Shown: in pieces, positions 1 through 8,126 of the stretch
How positions within the stretch are numbered: position 1 is the first letter of the stretch
Layout of the letters: each line of letters begins with the position of its first letter
Origin: Senegalimassilia anaerobia JC110
Lineage (GTDB): Bacteria > Actinomycetota > Coriobacteriia > Coriobacteriales > Eggerthellaceae
DNA: 64,000 bases
Assembly: GCF_000236865.1 (NCBI RefSeq)
Contig: NZ_HE611014.1
Span: 127,820-191,819 of the forward strand
Direction of reading: 5' to 3'
Translations under genes and position numbers: made by a program
Notes under the pieces: model-generated
The model's database searches: none
What the model saw: only the letters and a program-made list of their open reading frames with translations
Told to the model about the DNA's origin: nothing

Positions 1-990
1 GCGCTTGCCGGCAACGTGGGCGCAGCGGTGGTCATGGACCCGAAGACCGGCGCCATCCTGGCGCTTGCCAGCGCGCCCACCTACGATGCCGCGGACTTCG
101 AGCAGGTGATCGCGCAGGCGAACTCCGGCACGGCCGAGACCTCGCTGATCAACCGCGCCACGGGCACGCTGTACGCGCCCGGCTCCACGTTCAAGATGGT
201 CACCTTGGCCACGGCGATCGAGGACGACGTGGCAAGCGAGTCCACCACGTTCTCGTCTCCGGGAACCATCACCATCGGCAACGCCAGCGTGTCGAACTTC
301 AACAAGACCAGCTACGGCACGCAAACGCTCGAACAGGCCACATGGTGGTCGGCGAACACCGTCTACGGCCAGCTGGGCGTGCAGATGGGCGCCGATAAGC
401 TGGTGGAAGGCGCCGAGCGCTTCGGGTTCAACCAGGACCTGGACTTCCCCATCGTCATGTATACGTCGCTCATGGCCGACCCGAGCGAGATGACCGAATG
501 GGAAACCGCCTGGGCCGCCGCCGGCGAGCCGGTGAACCCCATGAACCATGAAAGCCCCGCCGGCCCGCAGGCCACCGTGCTGCAGATGGCCATGGTGGGA
601 AGCGCCATCGCCAACGATGGCGTGGAAATGAAGCCCTACCTGGTGGATGGCGTGTACAACGCCAACGGCCAGCGCAGCTTCACGGCACAGCCCGAGAAAC
701 TGCGCACCTCCATCAGCGCAGACACCGCAAAGCGCGTCCGCGATATCCTCAAGGGCGTTGTCAAGCAAGGCACCGGCACCGCCGCGCAGATCAACGGCGT
801 GGAAGTGGCCGGCAAGACGGGCACGGCCGAGAAGGCCAACAGCAACGACAGCTGGTTCGTGGGCATGGCGCCCGCAGACAACGCCGGCGTGGTGGTTGCC
901 GTGGTCATCGAGGACGGCGACGAAGGCGTGGGCACCCAGAAGGCTCATGACATCTTGCAAACAGCTTTGGAAGTTCAGGGGCTTATATAG
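1..990 (+). CDS. pbpA: Class B penicillin-binding protein transpeptidase (5' end outside window)
   Basis: C-terminal part of a peptidoglycan D,D-transpeptidase; the frame is open from base 1, so the N-terminal membrane anchor and dimerisation domain lie outside the window. All three active-site motifs are visible: SxxK as STFK (bases 184-195, nucleophile Ser), SxN as SAN (349-357) and KTG (814-822). It acts outside the membrane, cross-linking glycan strands with lipid II-derived peptides. The stop lies 74 bases before pknB on the same strand, matching the actinobacterial pbpA-pknB arrangement in which the PASTA kinase regulates cell-wall synthesis. Family assignment is firm. The pbpA symbol rests on context and could be another class B PBP such as ftsI. 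Confidence 0.9.
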   Translation, partial: ALAGNVGAAVVMDPKTGAILALASAPTYDAADFEQVIAQANSGTAETSLINRATGTLYAPGSTFKMVTLATAIEDDVASESTTFSSPGTITIGNASVSNFNKTSYGTQTLEQATWWSANTVYGQLGVQMGADKLVEGAERFGFNQDLDFPIVMYTSLMADPSEMTEWETAWAAAGEPVNPMNHESPAGPQATVLQMAMVGSAIANDGVEMKPYLVDGVYNANGQRSFTAQPEKLRTSISADTAKRVRDILKGVVKQGTGTAAQINGVEVAGKTGTAEKANSNDSWFVGMAPADNAGVVVAVVIEDGDEGVGTQKAHDILQTALEVQGLI

Positions 991-1064
991 AAAAAGTATG
1001 CTGAGCGGGGTACTATGGGTTTTACTCAAATTCCGCCCAGCATGTGACCTAAAGGAGTTCAAAC

Positions 1065-3107
1065 GTGACCGGAAACATGATCGGCAGGGTGTTCAACAAC
1101 CGCTACCAAATCACCGAGCGCATCGGCATCGGCGGCATGGCCGAGGTGTACCGTGCACAAGACAACGTCTTGGGTCGTTTGGTAGCAGTGAAGGTCATGC
1201 TGCCCCAATATGCCGCAGATGAAAGCTTCACGCAGCGCTTCAAGCAGGAAGCCGCTAGCGCCGCCAACCTGCAAAGCCCCTACATCGTCAACGTGTACGA
1301 CTGGGGCCAGGACGAGGGCACGTACTACATCGTCATGGAATACGTGCGCGGCTCCGACCTGAAGACCGCCATCAACCAGCGCGGCGCCATCAACCAGCGC
1401 AAGGTCGCCGAGATCGGCAGCCAGGTATGCCAGGCGCTCTCCGTCGCCCACGGCCTCGACATCATTCATCGCGACATCAAGCCGCAGAACATCATGGTGC
1501 AGCCCGACGGCAACGTGAAGGTCATGGACTTCGGCATCGCACGCGCGAAGAACTCCACGAAGGAGCAGACCTCCAGCGTGCTGGGCACCGCTCACTATAT
1601 CTCCCCCGAGCAGGCGCAGGGCAAGGAGCTCACCGCCGCCAGCGACATCTACTCGCTCGGCATCGTGCTGTACGAGTCCGCCACGGGCAAGCTGCCCTTC
1701 GACGGCCCCGATGCGGTCAGCGTCGCCATGAAGCAGGTTCAGGACGAGCCCGTGCCGCCGCGCGAGCTCAACCCTGAGATCGACCCCTCCCTTGAGGCTA
1801 TCATCCTCAAGGCCATGTCGAAGAACCCCATGGAGCGCTTCGCAACTGCCAAGGACATGCGCTCTGCCCTGAACGATTACCTGGCCGGCCGACCCGTCGC
1901 CCTGGGCGCGGGCTTCACCGGCGCGCAAACGCAGATCATGGGCGGCGTGCCCAACATCGGCCCCATGCCCGACGGCACTGCGGTCATGCCCGCAGTGGGC
2001 GGCGCCAACCAGCACGGCGGCAGCTCGCAGAACCATTCGTATATGTCGGACAACACGGCGCCGAAGAAGAAGGGCAGGAAGGTTGCCGCTATAGTGGCTG
2101 CCGTCGCAGCCGTGGTCGCGCTTATCGCCATCGCCGCGTTCGCCCTGGGTGGAAACAGCGATTCCGGCGAGCAGATCGAGGTCCCAGACGTAACCGGCCA
2201 GACGCTCGACCAGGCGAAGTCCGCCATCCAATCCGCCGGCTTCAAGGTAGGCAACGTCACGCAGTCCTACTCCGACAGCGTCGATTCGGGCAAGGTTATC
2301 AGCCAGGACCCCACCGCCAAGACCAAGAAGGCGAAGGGCTCCACCATCAACCTGACCGTGTCTCAAGGCTCGCAGGAGATAGAGGTTCCCGACCTGGTCG
2401 GTAAAACCGCAGATGAAGCTAAGAAACTGCTGCAAGCCAACGGCTTGAAGTACAAGGCTGGCACCGCGGAATACTCCGACAGCGTCGAGAAGGACCGCAT
2501 CGCGCGCCAGGACGTCGCCGCGGGCTCCAAGGTCGCCAAGGACACCGTGGTCACCTACTACCTGTCGCTCGGCTCCGAGGGCACCAGCGTGCCCGACGTC
2601 GTCGGCCAGACCCGCAGCAGCGCCACCGCAACCCTGAACAACGCCGGTTTCTACGTCACCGTCGACCAGCAGTACTCCGACACCGTCGAAGAGGGCGTCG
2701 TCATCAGCCAGACCCCGTCCAGCGGCAGCAAGCTCAAAGCCGAGGGCACCGTGAACATCGTGGTGTCGAAGGGCAAGGAGAGCAAGGCCGTGAGCGTGCC
2801 CAGCGTCGTCGGCCAGTCCGAGGGCAGCGCCATGACCACGCTCAACAACGCGGGCTTCAAGGTGACCACCGAGTACCAGGCCAGCAGCTCCGTCTCCTCG
2901 GGCAACGTCATCAGCCAGACGCCCACCAGCGGCACCGAGCTCGATCCCGGCAAGACCGTGCACCTGGTCATCAGCACGGGTTCCGGCAGCTCTACCAACG
3001 GCGGCTCCGGCAACAACAACTCCACCAACGGCGGCTCCGGCAACAACAGCACGAACGGCGGCGGCTCCAGCTCCAACACCAACGGAGGCAGCAGCTCCAG
3101 CAACTAA
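1065..3107 (+). CDS. pknB: PASTA-domain Ser/Thr protein kinase PknB
   Basis: Transmembrane eukaryotic-type Ser/Thr kinase of 680 aa that senses muropeptides or lipid II outside the cell and phosphorylates division and wall-synthesis proteins. The kinase domain (about 12-275) has the glycine loop GIGGMAEVY, the ATP-binding Lys43 in AVKVM, the catalytic HRD at 135-137 and DFG at 155-157. One membrane helix at about 340-362 follows a basic stretch. Four extracellular PASTA repeats begin near 371, each opening with a VPDV/VPSV-type motif. The C-terminus is a Gly/Ser/Asn/Thr-rich tail of about 40 residues. Start is GTG 1065 with AAAGGAG at 1051-1057. A hairpin terminator follows, so pbpA-pknB ends a transcript here. 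Confidence 0.95.
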   Translation: MTGNMIGRVFNNRYQITERIGIGGMAEVYRAQDNVLGRLVAVKVMLPQYAADESFTQRFKQEAASAANLQSPYIVNVYDWGQDEGTYYIVMEYVRGSDLKTAINQRGAINQRKVAEIGSQVCQALSVAHGLDIIHRDIKPQNIMVQPDGNVKVMDFGIARAKNSTKEQTSSVLGTAHYISPEQAQGKELTAASDIYSLGIVLYESATGKLPFDGPDAVSVAMKQVQDEPVPPRELNPEIDPSLEAIILKAMSKNPMERFATAKDMRSALNDYLAGRPVALGAGFTGAQTQIMGGVPNIGPMPDGTAVMPAVGGANQHGGSSQNHSYMSDNTAPKKKGRKVAAIVAAVAAVVALIAIAAFALGGNSDSGEQIEVPDVTGQTLDQAKSAIQSAGFKVGNVTQSYSDSVDSGKVISQDPTAKTKKAKGSTINLTVSQGSQEIEVPDLVGKTADEAKKLLQANGLKYKAGTAEYSDSVEKDRIARQDVAAGSKVAKDTVVTYYLSLGSEGTSVPDVVGQTRSSATATLNNAGFYVTVDQQYSDTVEEGVVISQTPSSGSKLKAEGTVNIVVSKGKESKAVSVPSVVGQSEGSAMTTLNNAGFKVTTEYQASSSVSSGNVISQTPTSGTELDPGKTVHLVISTGSGSSTNGGSGNNNSTNGGSGNNSTNGGGSSSNTNGGSSSSN

Positions 3108-3140
3108 AACCAACGGCAAGCGTCTCCCGTTTGCCTCATA

Positions 3141-3171
3141 AAGAAAGGATCCCGCTTGGGGTCCTTTCTTT
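3141..3171 (+). terminator. Terminator after pknB
   Basis: Arms AAGAAAGGATCCC and GGGGTCCTTTCTT pair with one wobble around a 4-base loop. The 3' arm supplies a T-rich run. Confidence 0.8.
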
Positions 3172-3404
3172 ATGCCCGGAATCGATCACAGTCGGCTTTC
3201 ACATTTATAGGGCGGAGCGAGTCTGACCCAGAGCCCCCGGAGCAAGATGAACAGGGGGCAGAGGTGCGTTCACGACAACAGACACGTCACCGAAGGGTTA
3301 AATGTGAACATACCCCCATCCCCTGTTCAGTCGCCCTGCCGTGTTCGCTAGCGGCGCCCAGCATCGCTAATCGCAAAAAATTTGATATTGGCCGAAATTA
3401 GGTG

Positions 3405-3433
3405 TTGACTCATCGCCGTTATACACGCATAAT
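3405..3433 (+). promoter_or_regulatory. Promoter of the tRNA-Arg pair
   Basis: TTGACT at 3405-3410, a 17-base spacer and CATAAT at 3428-3433, 21 bases before the first tRNA. The rest of the 3172-3453 gap shows no gene. Confidence 0.7.
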
Positions 3434-3453
3434 AATCGTTGCTGTTTCGATGT

Positions 3454-3530
3454 GCGCCGTTACCTCAGCTGGATAGAGGGACTGACTACGAATCAGTACG
3501 TCGGGGGTTCGAATCCCTCACGGCGCACCA
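3454..3530 (+). tRNA. tRNA-Arg (ACG), copy 1
   Basis: A 77-nt cloverleaf with acceptor GCGCCGT/ACGGCGC, D-arm CCTC/GAGG, anticodon stem ACTGA/TCAGT with loop CTACGAA (anticodon ACG, read as ICG for CGU/CGC/CGA), T-loop TTCGAAT and encoded CCA. Identical to the copy 101 bases downstream. Confidence 0.97.
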
Positions 3531-3554
3531 CTTTAACAGCGCGTTTGACAATGT

Positions 3555-3631
3555 GCGCCGTTACCTCAGCTGGATAGAGGGACTGACTACGAATCAGTAC
3601 GTCGGGGGTTCGAATCCCTCACGGCGCACCA
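3555..3631 (+). tRNA. tRNA-Arg (ACG), copy 2
   Basis: Base-for-base identical to the preceding tRNA-Arg, including the encoded CCA, with 24 bases between them. The last bases before each copy (ATGT) are also shared. Probably transcribed as one precursor from the upstream promoter. Confidence 0.97.
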
Positions 3632-3645
3632 CTTAGCTTGAAATT

Positions 3646-3679
3646 CCGCAATGGCTCCACCGAGCACATGCGGTTTTTT
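3646..3679 (+). terminator. Terminator after tRNA-Arg pair
   Basis: Short stem CCGCA/TGCGG followed by T6 at 3674-3679. The loop is long (18 bases), so confidence is moderate. Confidence 0.55.
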
Positions 3680-3916
3680 GTTTTGTAGGCCAAAGAAAGG
3701 AACCCTGTTGAAGGTTCGAAAACCGAAACCTCACAGTATGTAGCCTTCCTTCGACTCCTCCCTTACGCTGGCAGCCGAAGGAGCAGGCTGCAGCGCGCTC
3801 TCGTTTGATAGAAGCTTTACGTGCCCATAACGCCATTACCGCATGGCGGACGTAGCATTATCCGGCACCTGTAAAAGCCCCTGCCGAACGCGAGCATGGA
3901 CAGTAAGGGAATCATC

Positions 3917-5269
3917 ATGCTCTATCTCTCTCAAATGCTGGGAAAACCGGTGGTCGACTGCACCGGTGAGAAAATCGGCACCGTATCTGACCTCGCCATC
4001 TCCACGGGCGAGGTGTTTCCGCGTATCACCAGCCTAGCCTTCCAAGGCCCGGGCAAGATCCCATTCATGATCTCATGGCGCAAGTACGTCGACGAATTCG
4101 ACGACGACGGCCTCACCCTGCAGGTCGAAGCGCATGATATCCGCTTCAGCTATCTGCAGCCCGACGAGGTGCTGCTCGCACGCGATCTTATGAACCGCCA
4201 GATCGTCGACACGCAGGGCCTGAAGGTCGTGCGTGTAAACGACCTGAAGCTTTCCGTATCCGGCTCCCAGCTTCGCTTGCTTGGCGCCGAGGTGGGCGTC
4301 CGCGGCATCCTGCGCGGCCTTGCTCCCTGGATCGAGCGCTCGGTGGTCTCCGTCGCCAAGGTCTTCGGCAAGAAGATCGACGAGCAGATCATCGCGTGGA
4401 ACTATATGGATCTGCTGGACCGCGACCTGTCCGAGGTGCAGCTATCCGTCACCCACAAGCGCTTGGACGAGCTGCACCCCGCCGACGTCGCGGACATTTT
4501 GGAGCAACTGGACCCGCAGCAGCGCGCAAACGTGTTCGAGCACCTCGACGACGCCCAGGCAACCGAGGCCATCTCGGAGATGGAGGACGAATACCAGTCC
4601 GACTTCATCGAAAGCTTGGACAACAAGCAGGCCGCTAACGTGCTGGGTAACATGGACCCGGACGACGCAGCCGACATCGTGCGCGACCTGTCCTACGAGC
4701 GCGCCGAAACGCTCCTGCGCCTTATGGGCGTGGAAGACGCAACGGAGATCCGCCGCCTGCTCGGCTACAAGGACGGCACCGCCGGCGGCATGATGACCAC
4801 GCAGTTCGTATCCGTCGCCGATACTGACACCGTCGGGCACGCCATCGAGGTGCTTCGCGAGCTTCCGGAGGACCATCCTTCCGTCCACTTCGTATACGTG
4901 CTGGATGAATACGACAAGCTGGTTGGCGTCTGCTCGCTGCGCACCTTGGTGCTCACCGATGATAAAACGCCCATGTCGAAGTGCATGTACGACGACCTGA
5001 TCACCGCAACGCCGGATGAAACCGAAGAGGACGTCTCCGCCGACATCTTCAAGTACGACCTGACCGCCATGCCCGTCGTGGACGAGCACGGCACGCTGCT
5101 TGGCATCGTCACCGTCGACGACGCCTGGGATGCCATCGAGGACGACGTCAGCAGCGACAAAACGAAAACTTCCGTTTGGAAGTGGGTAGGCATTGCGACC
5201 GGTGCCGTGATCTTCTTGATCCTCTACACCCTTGTCGTACTGCAAATCGCAGGATTCCATTGGAGGTAA
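3917..5269 (+). CDS. PRC-barrel / MgtE-N / CBS-pair protein with one C-terminal TM helix (putative Mg2+ sensor)
   Basis: A 450-aa protein built like the cytosolic half of the MgtE magnesium channel but without its five-helix pore. From the N-terminus: a PRC-barrel-like segment (about 1-80) and a possible second one (88-125); an acidic MgtE-N superhelix (about 185-285, repeats such as HPADVADILEQLDP and MDPDDAADIV); the MgtE-type linker into two CBS domains (TAGGMMTTQFV at about 288 onward; second CBS about 355-408); one membrane helix at 422-445. The frame also opens at ATG 3896, but AAGGGA at 3905-3910 fits ATG 3917. The stop is 3 bases before the NRMT transporter and overlaps its ribosome site, so the two are translationally coupled. 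Inferred role: Mg2+-responsive regulator of that transporter. No M-box riboswitch was recognised in 3680-3916. Confidence 0.85.
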   Translation: MLYLSQMLGKPVVDCTGEKIGTVSDLAISTGEVFPRITSLAFQGPGKIPFMISWRKYVDEFDDDGLTLQVEAHDIRFSYLQPDEVLLARDLMNRQIVDTQGLKVVRVNDLKLSVSGSQLRLLGAEVGVRGILRGLAPWIERSVVSVAKVFGKKIDEQIIAWNYMDLLDRDLSEVQLSVTHKRLDELHPADVADILEQLDPQQRANVFEHLDDAQATEAISEMEDEYQSDFIESLDNKQAANVLGNMDPDDAADIVRDLSYERAETLLRLMGVEDATEIRRLLGYKDGTAGGMMTTQFVSVADTDTVGHAIEVLRELPEDHPSVHFVYVLDEYDKLVGVCSLRTLVLTDDKTPMSKCMYDDLITATPDETEEDVSADIFKYDLTAMPVVDEHGTLLGIVTVDDAWDAIEDDVSSDKTKTSVWKWVGIATGAVIFLILYTLVVLQIAGFHWR

Positions 5270-5272
5270 GCC

Positions 5273-6655
5273 GTGGTTTTGAAGCAGAACGGCAAGACCG
5301 GGCGCGTTGCCGACATCGATTCACATAACCCGTTAGAGCGCAGCAGCTTCCACACCGGCGAGGCTACGCTGTCCGCCGAACAGCTTGCGGAAAAGCAGGC
5401 GCTCGAGCAAACCGGCGGCTCCAGCAAGCAGAAAAGCAAACTGCTGCTCATCTTGGCCGCCATGGGCCCGGGCATCGTCACGGCCATGGCCGGCAACGAT
5501 GCCGGCGGCATCTCAACCTACTCGACCGTTGGCGCGCAGTTCGGCTTCGCCACGCTGTGGGTCATCCCTATCATGTGCGTGCTGCTCATCGTGGTGGAAA
5601 TGACCGCCGCGAAGATGGGCGCCGTCACCGGCAAGGGCTTCGCCGCGCTCATCCGCGAATCCTTTGGCATCAGGCTCACGGCGCTGGCCATGCTCGCGCT
5701 GCTCATCGGCAACGTTTGCACCACGTTCTCCGAGTTCGCAGGCATCGCCTCGGGCATGGAGATGTTCGGCGTATCGAAATACATCGCCGTGCCCGTCGCC
5801 GCGATCGCCGTGTGGCTGCTCATCGTAGGAGGCAGCTACAAACGCGTGGAGAAAGTGTTCCTCATCTTGTCGCTAGTGTTCCTTACCTACGTGATCGCGG
5901 CGTTCTTGGCGCAGCCGAACTGGGAGAATGCCGCCATCAACACCATCGTTCCCCATGTGGTGTACCAGCAAAGCTTCGTTTCACTGGTCATATCCATGAT
6001 CGGCACCACCATTGCGCCCTGGATGATGTTCTTCAACCAGAGCAACGTGGTTGAGAAGGGCATCAAGCCCGACGAGCTGTTCACGCAGAAGGTCGATGTG
6101 GTCTCCGGCACCGTAGCTGCTTGCTTGGTCGCGTGGTTCATCATCGTCACCACGGGCACTGTGCTGTATCCGCAGGGAATCGTCATCAGCGACGCCGCCG
6201 ACGCGGCTGCTGCGCTGGCACCGTTCGCGGGCAAATATGCTGAGGCCCTGTTCGCCATCGGCCTGATCGCCGCATCGTTCTTGGCTGCATGCGTGCTTCC
6301 GCTGACCACGGCGTTCGTCATCTGCGAGGCATTCGGCTGGGAGGCCGGCGTGTCCTTCAAGTGGAAGGAAGCGCCGCTGTTCAAGAGCATCTTCACGTTC
6401 GTCATCGCGTTCTCGGCCGTCATCGTGCTCATCCCGAACATCGACCTTATGGGCGTCATGCTCATGGCTCAGTTCATCAACGGCCTGGTACTGCCGGTGC
6501 TGCTGGTGTTCATGGCGCTGATCTCGTCGGATAAGCGCGTCATGGGCAAGTTCAAGTCCGGCCGCGTGACGAAGGTACTCATCTGGGTCACCGTGGGCAT
6601 CGTCTCCGTGCTTACCGCGATTTTGCTGGTTATGCAGGTGTTTGGGATCGGGTAG
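5273..6655 (+). CDS. SLC11/NRAMP-family transporter of the NRMT (Mg2+) type
   Basis: A 460-aa LeuT-fold divalent-metal transporter with about eleven membrane helices after a polar N-terminus of about 55 residues. The canonical NRAMP DPGN motif of helix 1 reads D76-A-G-G79, and the MPHN motif of helix 6 reads A248-P-W-M251. Loss of the helix-1 Asn and of the helix-6 Met, which ligates transition metals, is the hallmark of NRAMP-related magnesium transporters characterised from Eggerthella lenta, so Mg2+ (perhaps also Mn2+) is the likely substrate. Start is GTG 5273 with GGAGGTAA overlapping the upstream stop. The 3' end overlaps the convergent Rrf2 gene by 26 bases. Family is certain; substrate is inferred from the two motifs. 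Confidence 0.93.
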   Translation: MVLKQNGKTGRVADIDSHNPLERSSFHTGEATLSAEQLAEKQALEQTGGSSKQKSKLLLILAAMGPGIVTAMAGNDAGGISTYSTVGAQFGFATLWVIPIMCVLLIVVEMTAAKMGAVTGKGFAALIRESFGIRLTALAMLALLIGNVCTTFSEFAGIASGMEMFGVSKYIAVPVAAIAVWLLIVGGSYKRVEKVFLILSLVFLTYVIAAFLAQPNWENAAINTIVPHVVYQQSFVSLVISMIGTTIAPWMMFFNQSNVVEKGIKPDELFTQKVDVVSGTVAACLVAWFIIVTTGTVLYPQGIVISDAADAAAALAPFAGKYAEALFAIGLIAASFLAACVLPLTTAFVICEAFGWEAGVSFKWKEAPLFKSIFTFVIAFSAVIVLIPNIDLMGVMLMAQFINGLVLPVLLVFMALISSDKRVMGKFKSGRVTKVLIWVTVGIVSVLTAILLVMQVFGIG

Positions 6656-7076
6656 AACCGGAAGCGGTGTCGGATTCTTTGCCGTGGATGCGTTCGATCA
6701 TATTCTGAAGGGTGATTGAGGACATGTACTCCTCCATTTCGCGTTCGACCGCGGAACATGCAGCAGTGATGTCCTGCAGCAGATCGCTCGCATCCTCCGC
6801 TTCCTTGCGCTCCGCTCGCAGACGGTCGTTCTGCAGCGCGTTAAAGATGTCGAGCATGCTGATTTCGGAAGCGTCCTTCGCAAGGCTATAGCCGCCGTTT
6901 TTGCCCGGGCGCGCATGGACGATCCCGGCATTGCGCAGCAGCTGCGCCAGCTGGATCAGATAATCGCGCGGAATGGACATCTCATCGGCCACCTCGCGAG
7001 ACGAGCATATCGAGCCCTTTTCCGCTAGATACAACACCGCGCGCATCCCATATTCGACCGAAGCCTTGAAGTGCAC
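6630..7076 (-). CDS. Rrf2-family transcriptional regulator
   Basis: Winged-helix repressor of about 148 aa. Visible family features are VEYGMRAVLYLAE at the N-terminus, the recognition-helix region SREVADEMSIPRDYL and the wing RPGKNGGYSL. I chose GTG 7076, which has GAGGGA just upstream and gives the usual Rrf2 length; the frame also extends to ATG 7130 (166 aa). Only one Cys (in ITAACSAVE) remains where Fe-S Rrf2 proteins (IscR, NsrR) carry three, so an Fe-S sensor is unlikely. It is divergent from the folate gene downstream and convergent with the NRMT gene. Ligand and targets are unknown. Confidence 0.88.
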   Translation of the reverse strand: MHFKASVEYGMRAVLYLAEKGSICSSREVADEMSIPRDYLIQLAQLLRNAGIVHARPGKNGGYSLAKDASEISMLDIFNALQNDRLRAERKEAEDASDLLQDITAACSAVEREMEEYMSSITLQNMIERIHGKESDTASGSTRSQTPA

Positions 7077-7331
7077 CGTTTCCCTCGTTCCTATTTCGTG
7101 TTCGATGTTCCAAGCGGGGACGGATGACATGCACCTTCCCTGTTTTCTTCGTCAACGAAATCCCTGGTCATCTGCTATAGAGGCTTGCGCAAACACATTG
7201 GAGCCCAGTGCATCGCGATTTCGCGCCCATGCTGAGGCGGTGGGCGGTGAAGCGATGCCTGCCGGAGCCTCGGCTGGGTGCACCGCCGCCTCGTTTCCTC
7301 GTTGTTGTCATAGCCATCGCCAGACCCAACG

Positions 7332-7347
7332 AGTATGCTTACATACT
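7332..7347. promoter_or_regulatory. Inverted repeat between Rrf2 gene and folate gene (possible operator)
   Basis: Perfect repeat AGTATG-CTTA-CATACT, 82 bases before the 5-FCL start, inside the roughly 350-base divergent spacer. Its size suits a winged-helix dimer, so the divergent Rrf2 protein is the obvious candidate. Nothing else was recognised in 7077-7428; no 6S-like or folate-riboswitch fold was recognised. Confidence 0.35.
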
Positions 7348-7428
7348 AGCGCAAGCGATAATCCTCTACTTTATTGCTATGCTTTTTCACACGATGCTGA
7401 GATTTCGTCCATTTTCAAGGAATACGAT

Positions 7429-8052
7429 ATGACTTTGAAACAAGATACGCGGGCTTCGGTTCTCGCCCGACGCAAAGCGATTCCCGATGCCGAGCGCAAA
7501 GAGAAGAGCCTCCTCATCTGCGAGCGATTCCTTGCGGAAATCGACCTTTGGTTGGCAAGTTGCGAGCATTCCGAAGCTTCCGCCAAGCAGCTGCGCATCG
7601 CCGCTTACGAGCCTATGAGCAGCGAAGTCGACGTGCACCCTCTGCTATTTGCGGCATATGAACGCGGCTGGGAGGTGTTTCTGCCCTGCATGGCCAAGGA
7701 TACGTCGGATGCATCGGCGCGCATGGTGTTCTTCCCTATCGAGCAGAACCATCTGACCAAGCAGCGCCCCGCCTTCCTCGACCATCCCGCTCGCCCTTAC
7801 CTGCTTGGCGACCTGCATGCCCAAGGCTGGCGAGAAGCCGATGAGCAGCTGTTCGACATCGCCGTTATCCCCCTGGTTGCCTTCGACAGCGGCCTCATGC
7901 GTCTCGGGTACGGCGGCGGGAATTACGACCGGTTCCTTCCCAAGCTGCGCGATGACTGCTTCGTGGCCGGCGTGGCATTCGAAGAGCAGCGCGTCGACCG
8001 CGTGCCCACCGAACCTCACGACCTTCCACTCCCCCGCATCTTCTCGGCATAA
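7429..8052 (+). CDS. 5-formyltetrahydrofolate cyclo-ligase
   Basis: A 207-aa enzyme (5-FCL/MTHFS family) that uses ATP to convert 5-formyl-THF to 5,10-methenyl-THF in the cytosol, recovering one-carbon folate for purine and Met synthesis. The family signature is present near the C-terminus as RLGYGGGNYDRFL, and the N-terminal basic ATP-binding part as LARRKAIPDAERKEKS. The open frame runs upstream to 6973, but AAGGA at 7417-7421 and the family length fix ATG 7429. A bidirectional terminator separates it from the convergent antiporter gene. Confidence 0.92.
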   Translation: MTLKQDTRASVLARRKAIPDAERKEKSLLICERFLAEIDLWLASCEHSEASAKQLRIAAYEPMSSEVDVHPLLFAAYERGWEVFLPCMAKDTSDASARMVFFPIEQNHLTKQRPAFLDHPARPYLLGDLHAQGWREADEQLFDIAVIPLVAFDSGLMRLGYGGGNYDRFLPKLRDDCFVAGVAFEEQRVDRVPTEPHDLPLPRIFSA

Positions 8053-8084
8053 AAAACGAGGACTCCCAACGGAGCCCTCGTTTT
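8053..8084. terminator. Bidirectional terminator between 5-FCL and NhaC genes
   Basis: Arms AAAACGAGGACTCC and GGAGCCCTCGTTTT pair with one mismatch. A-tract and T-tract flanks let it serve both convergent genes. Confidence 0.85.
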
Positions 8085-8126
8085 CGCATTCTTGCCACTT
8101 TTGCGACTTGCGCCGCGCATCGGCGT

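Noticed and set aside
1059-3119. Open frame of 686 codons opposite pknB
   Set aside because: Gly/Ala/Val/His-rich antisense translation with no ribosome site; pknB is intact.
3156-3401. 81-codon frame after pknB
   Set aside because: It starts inside the terminator loop and lacks a ribosome site.
3680-3916. Possible M-box (Mg2+) riboswitch before the sensor/transporter pair
   Set aside because: I could not find the conserved M-box elements; a covariance-model scan would decide.
7131-7428. 6S RNA or folate riboswitch near the 5-FCL gene
   Set aside because: Considered because of the ygfA-6S linkage in other bacteria, but no matching fold or conserved core was visible.
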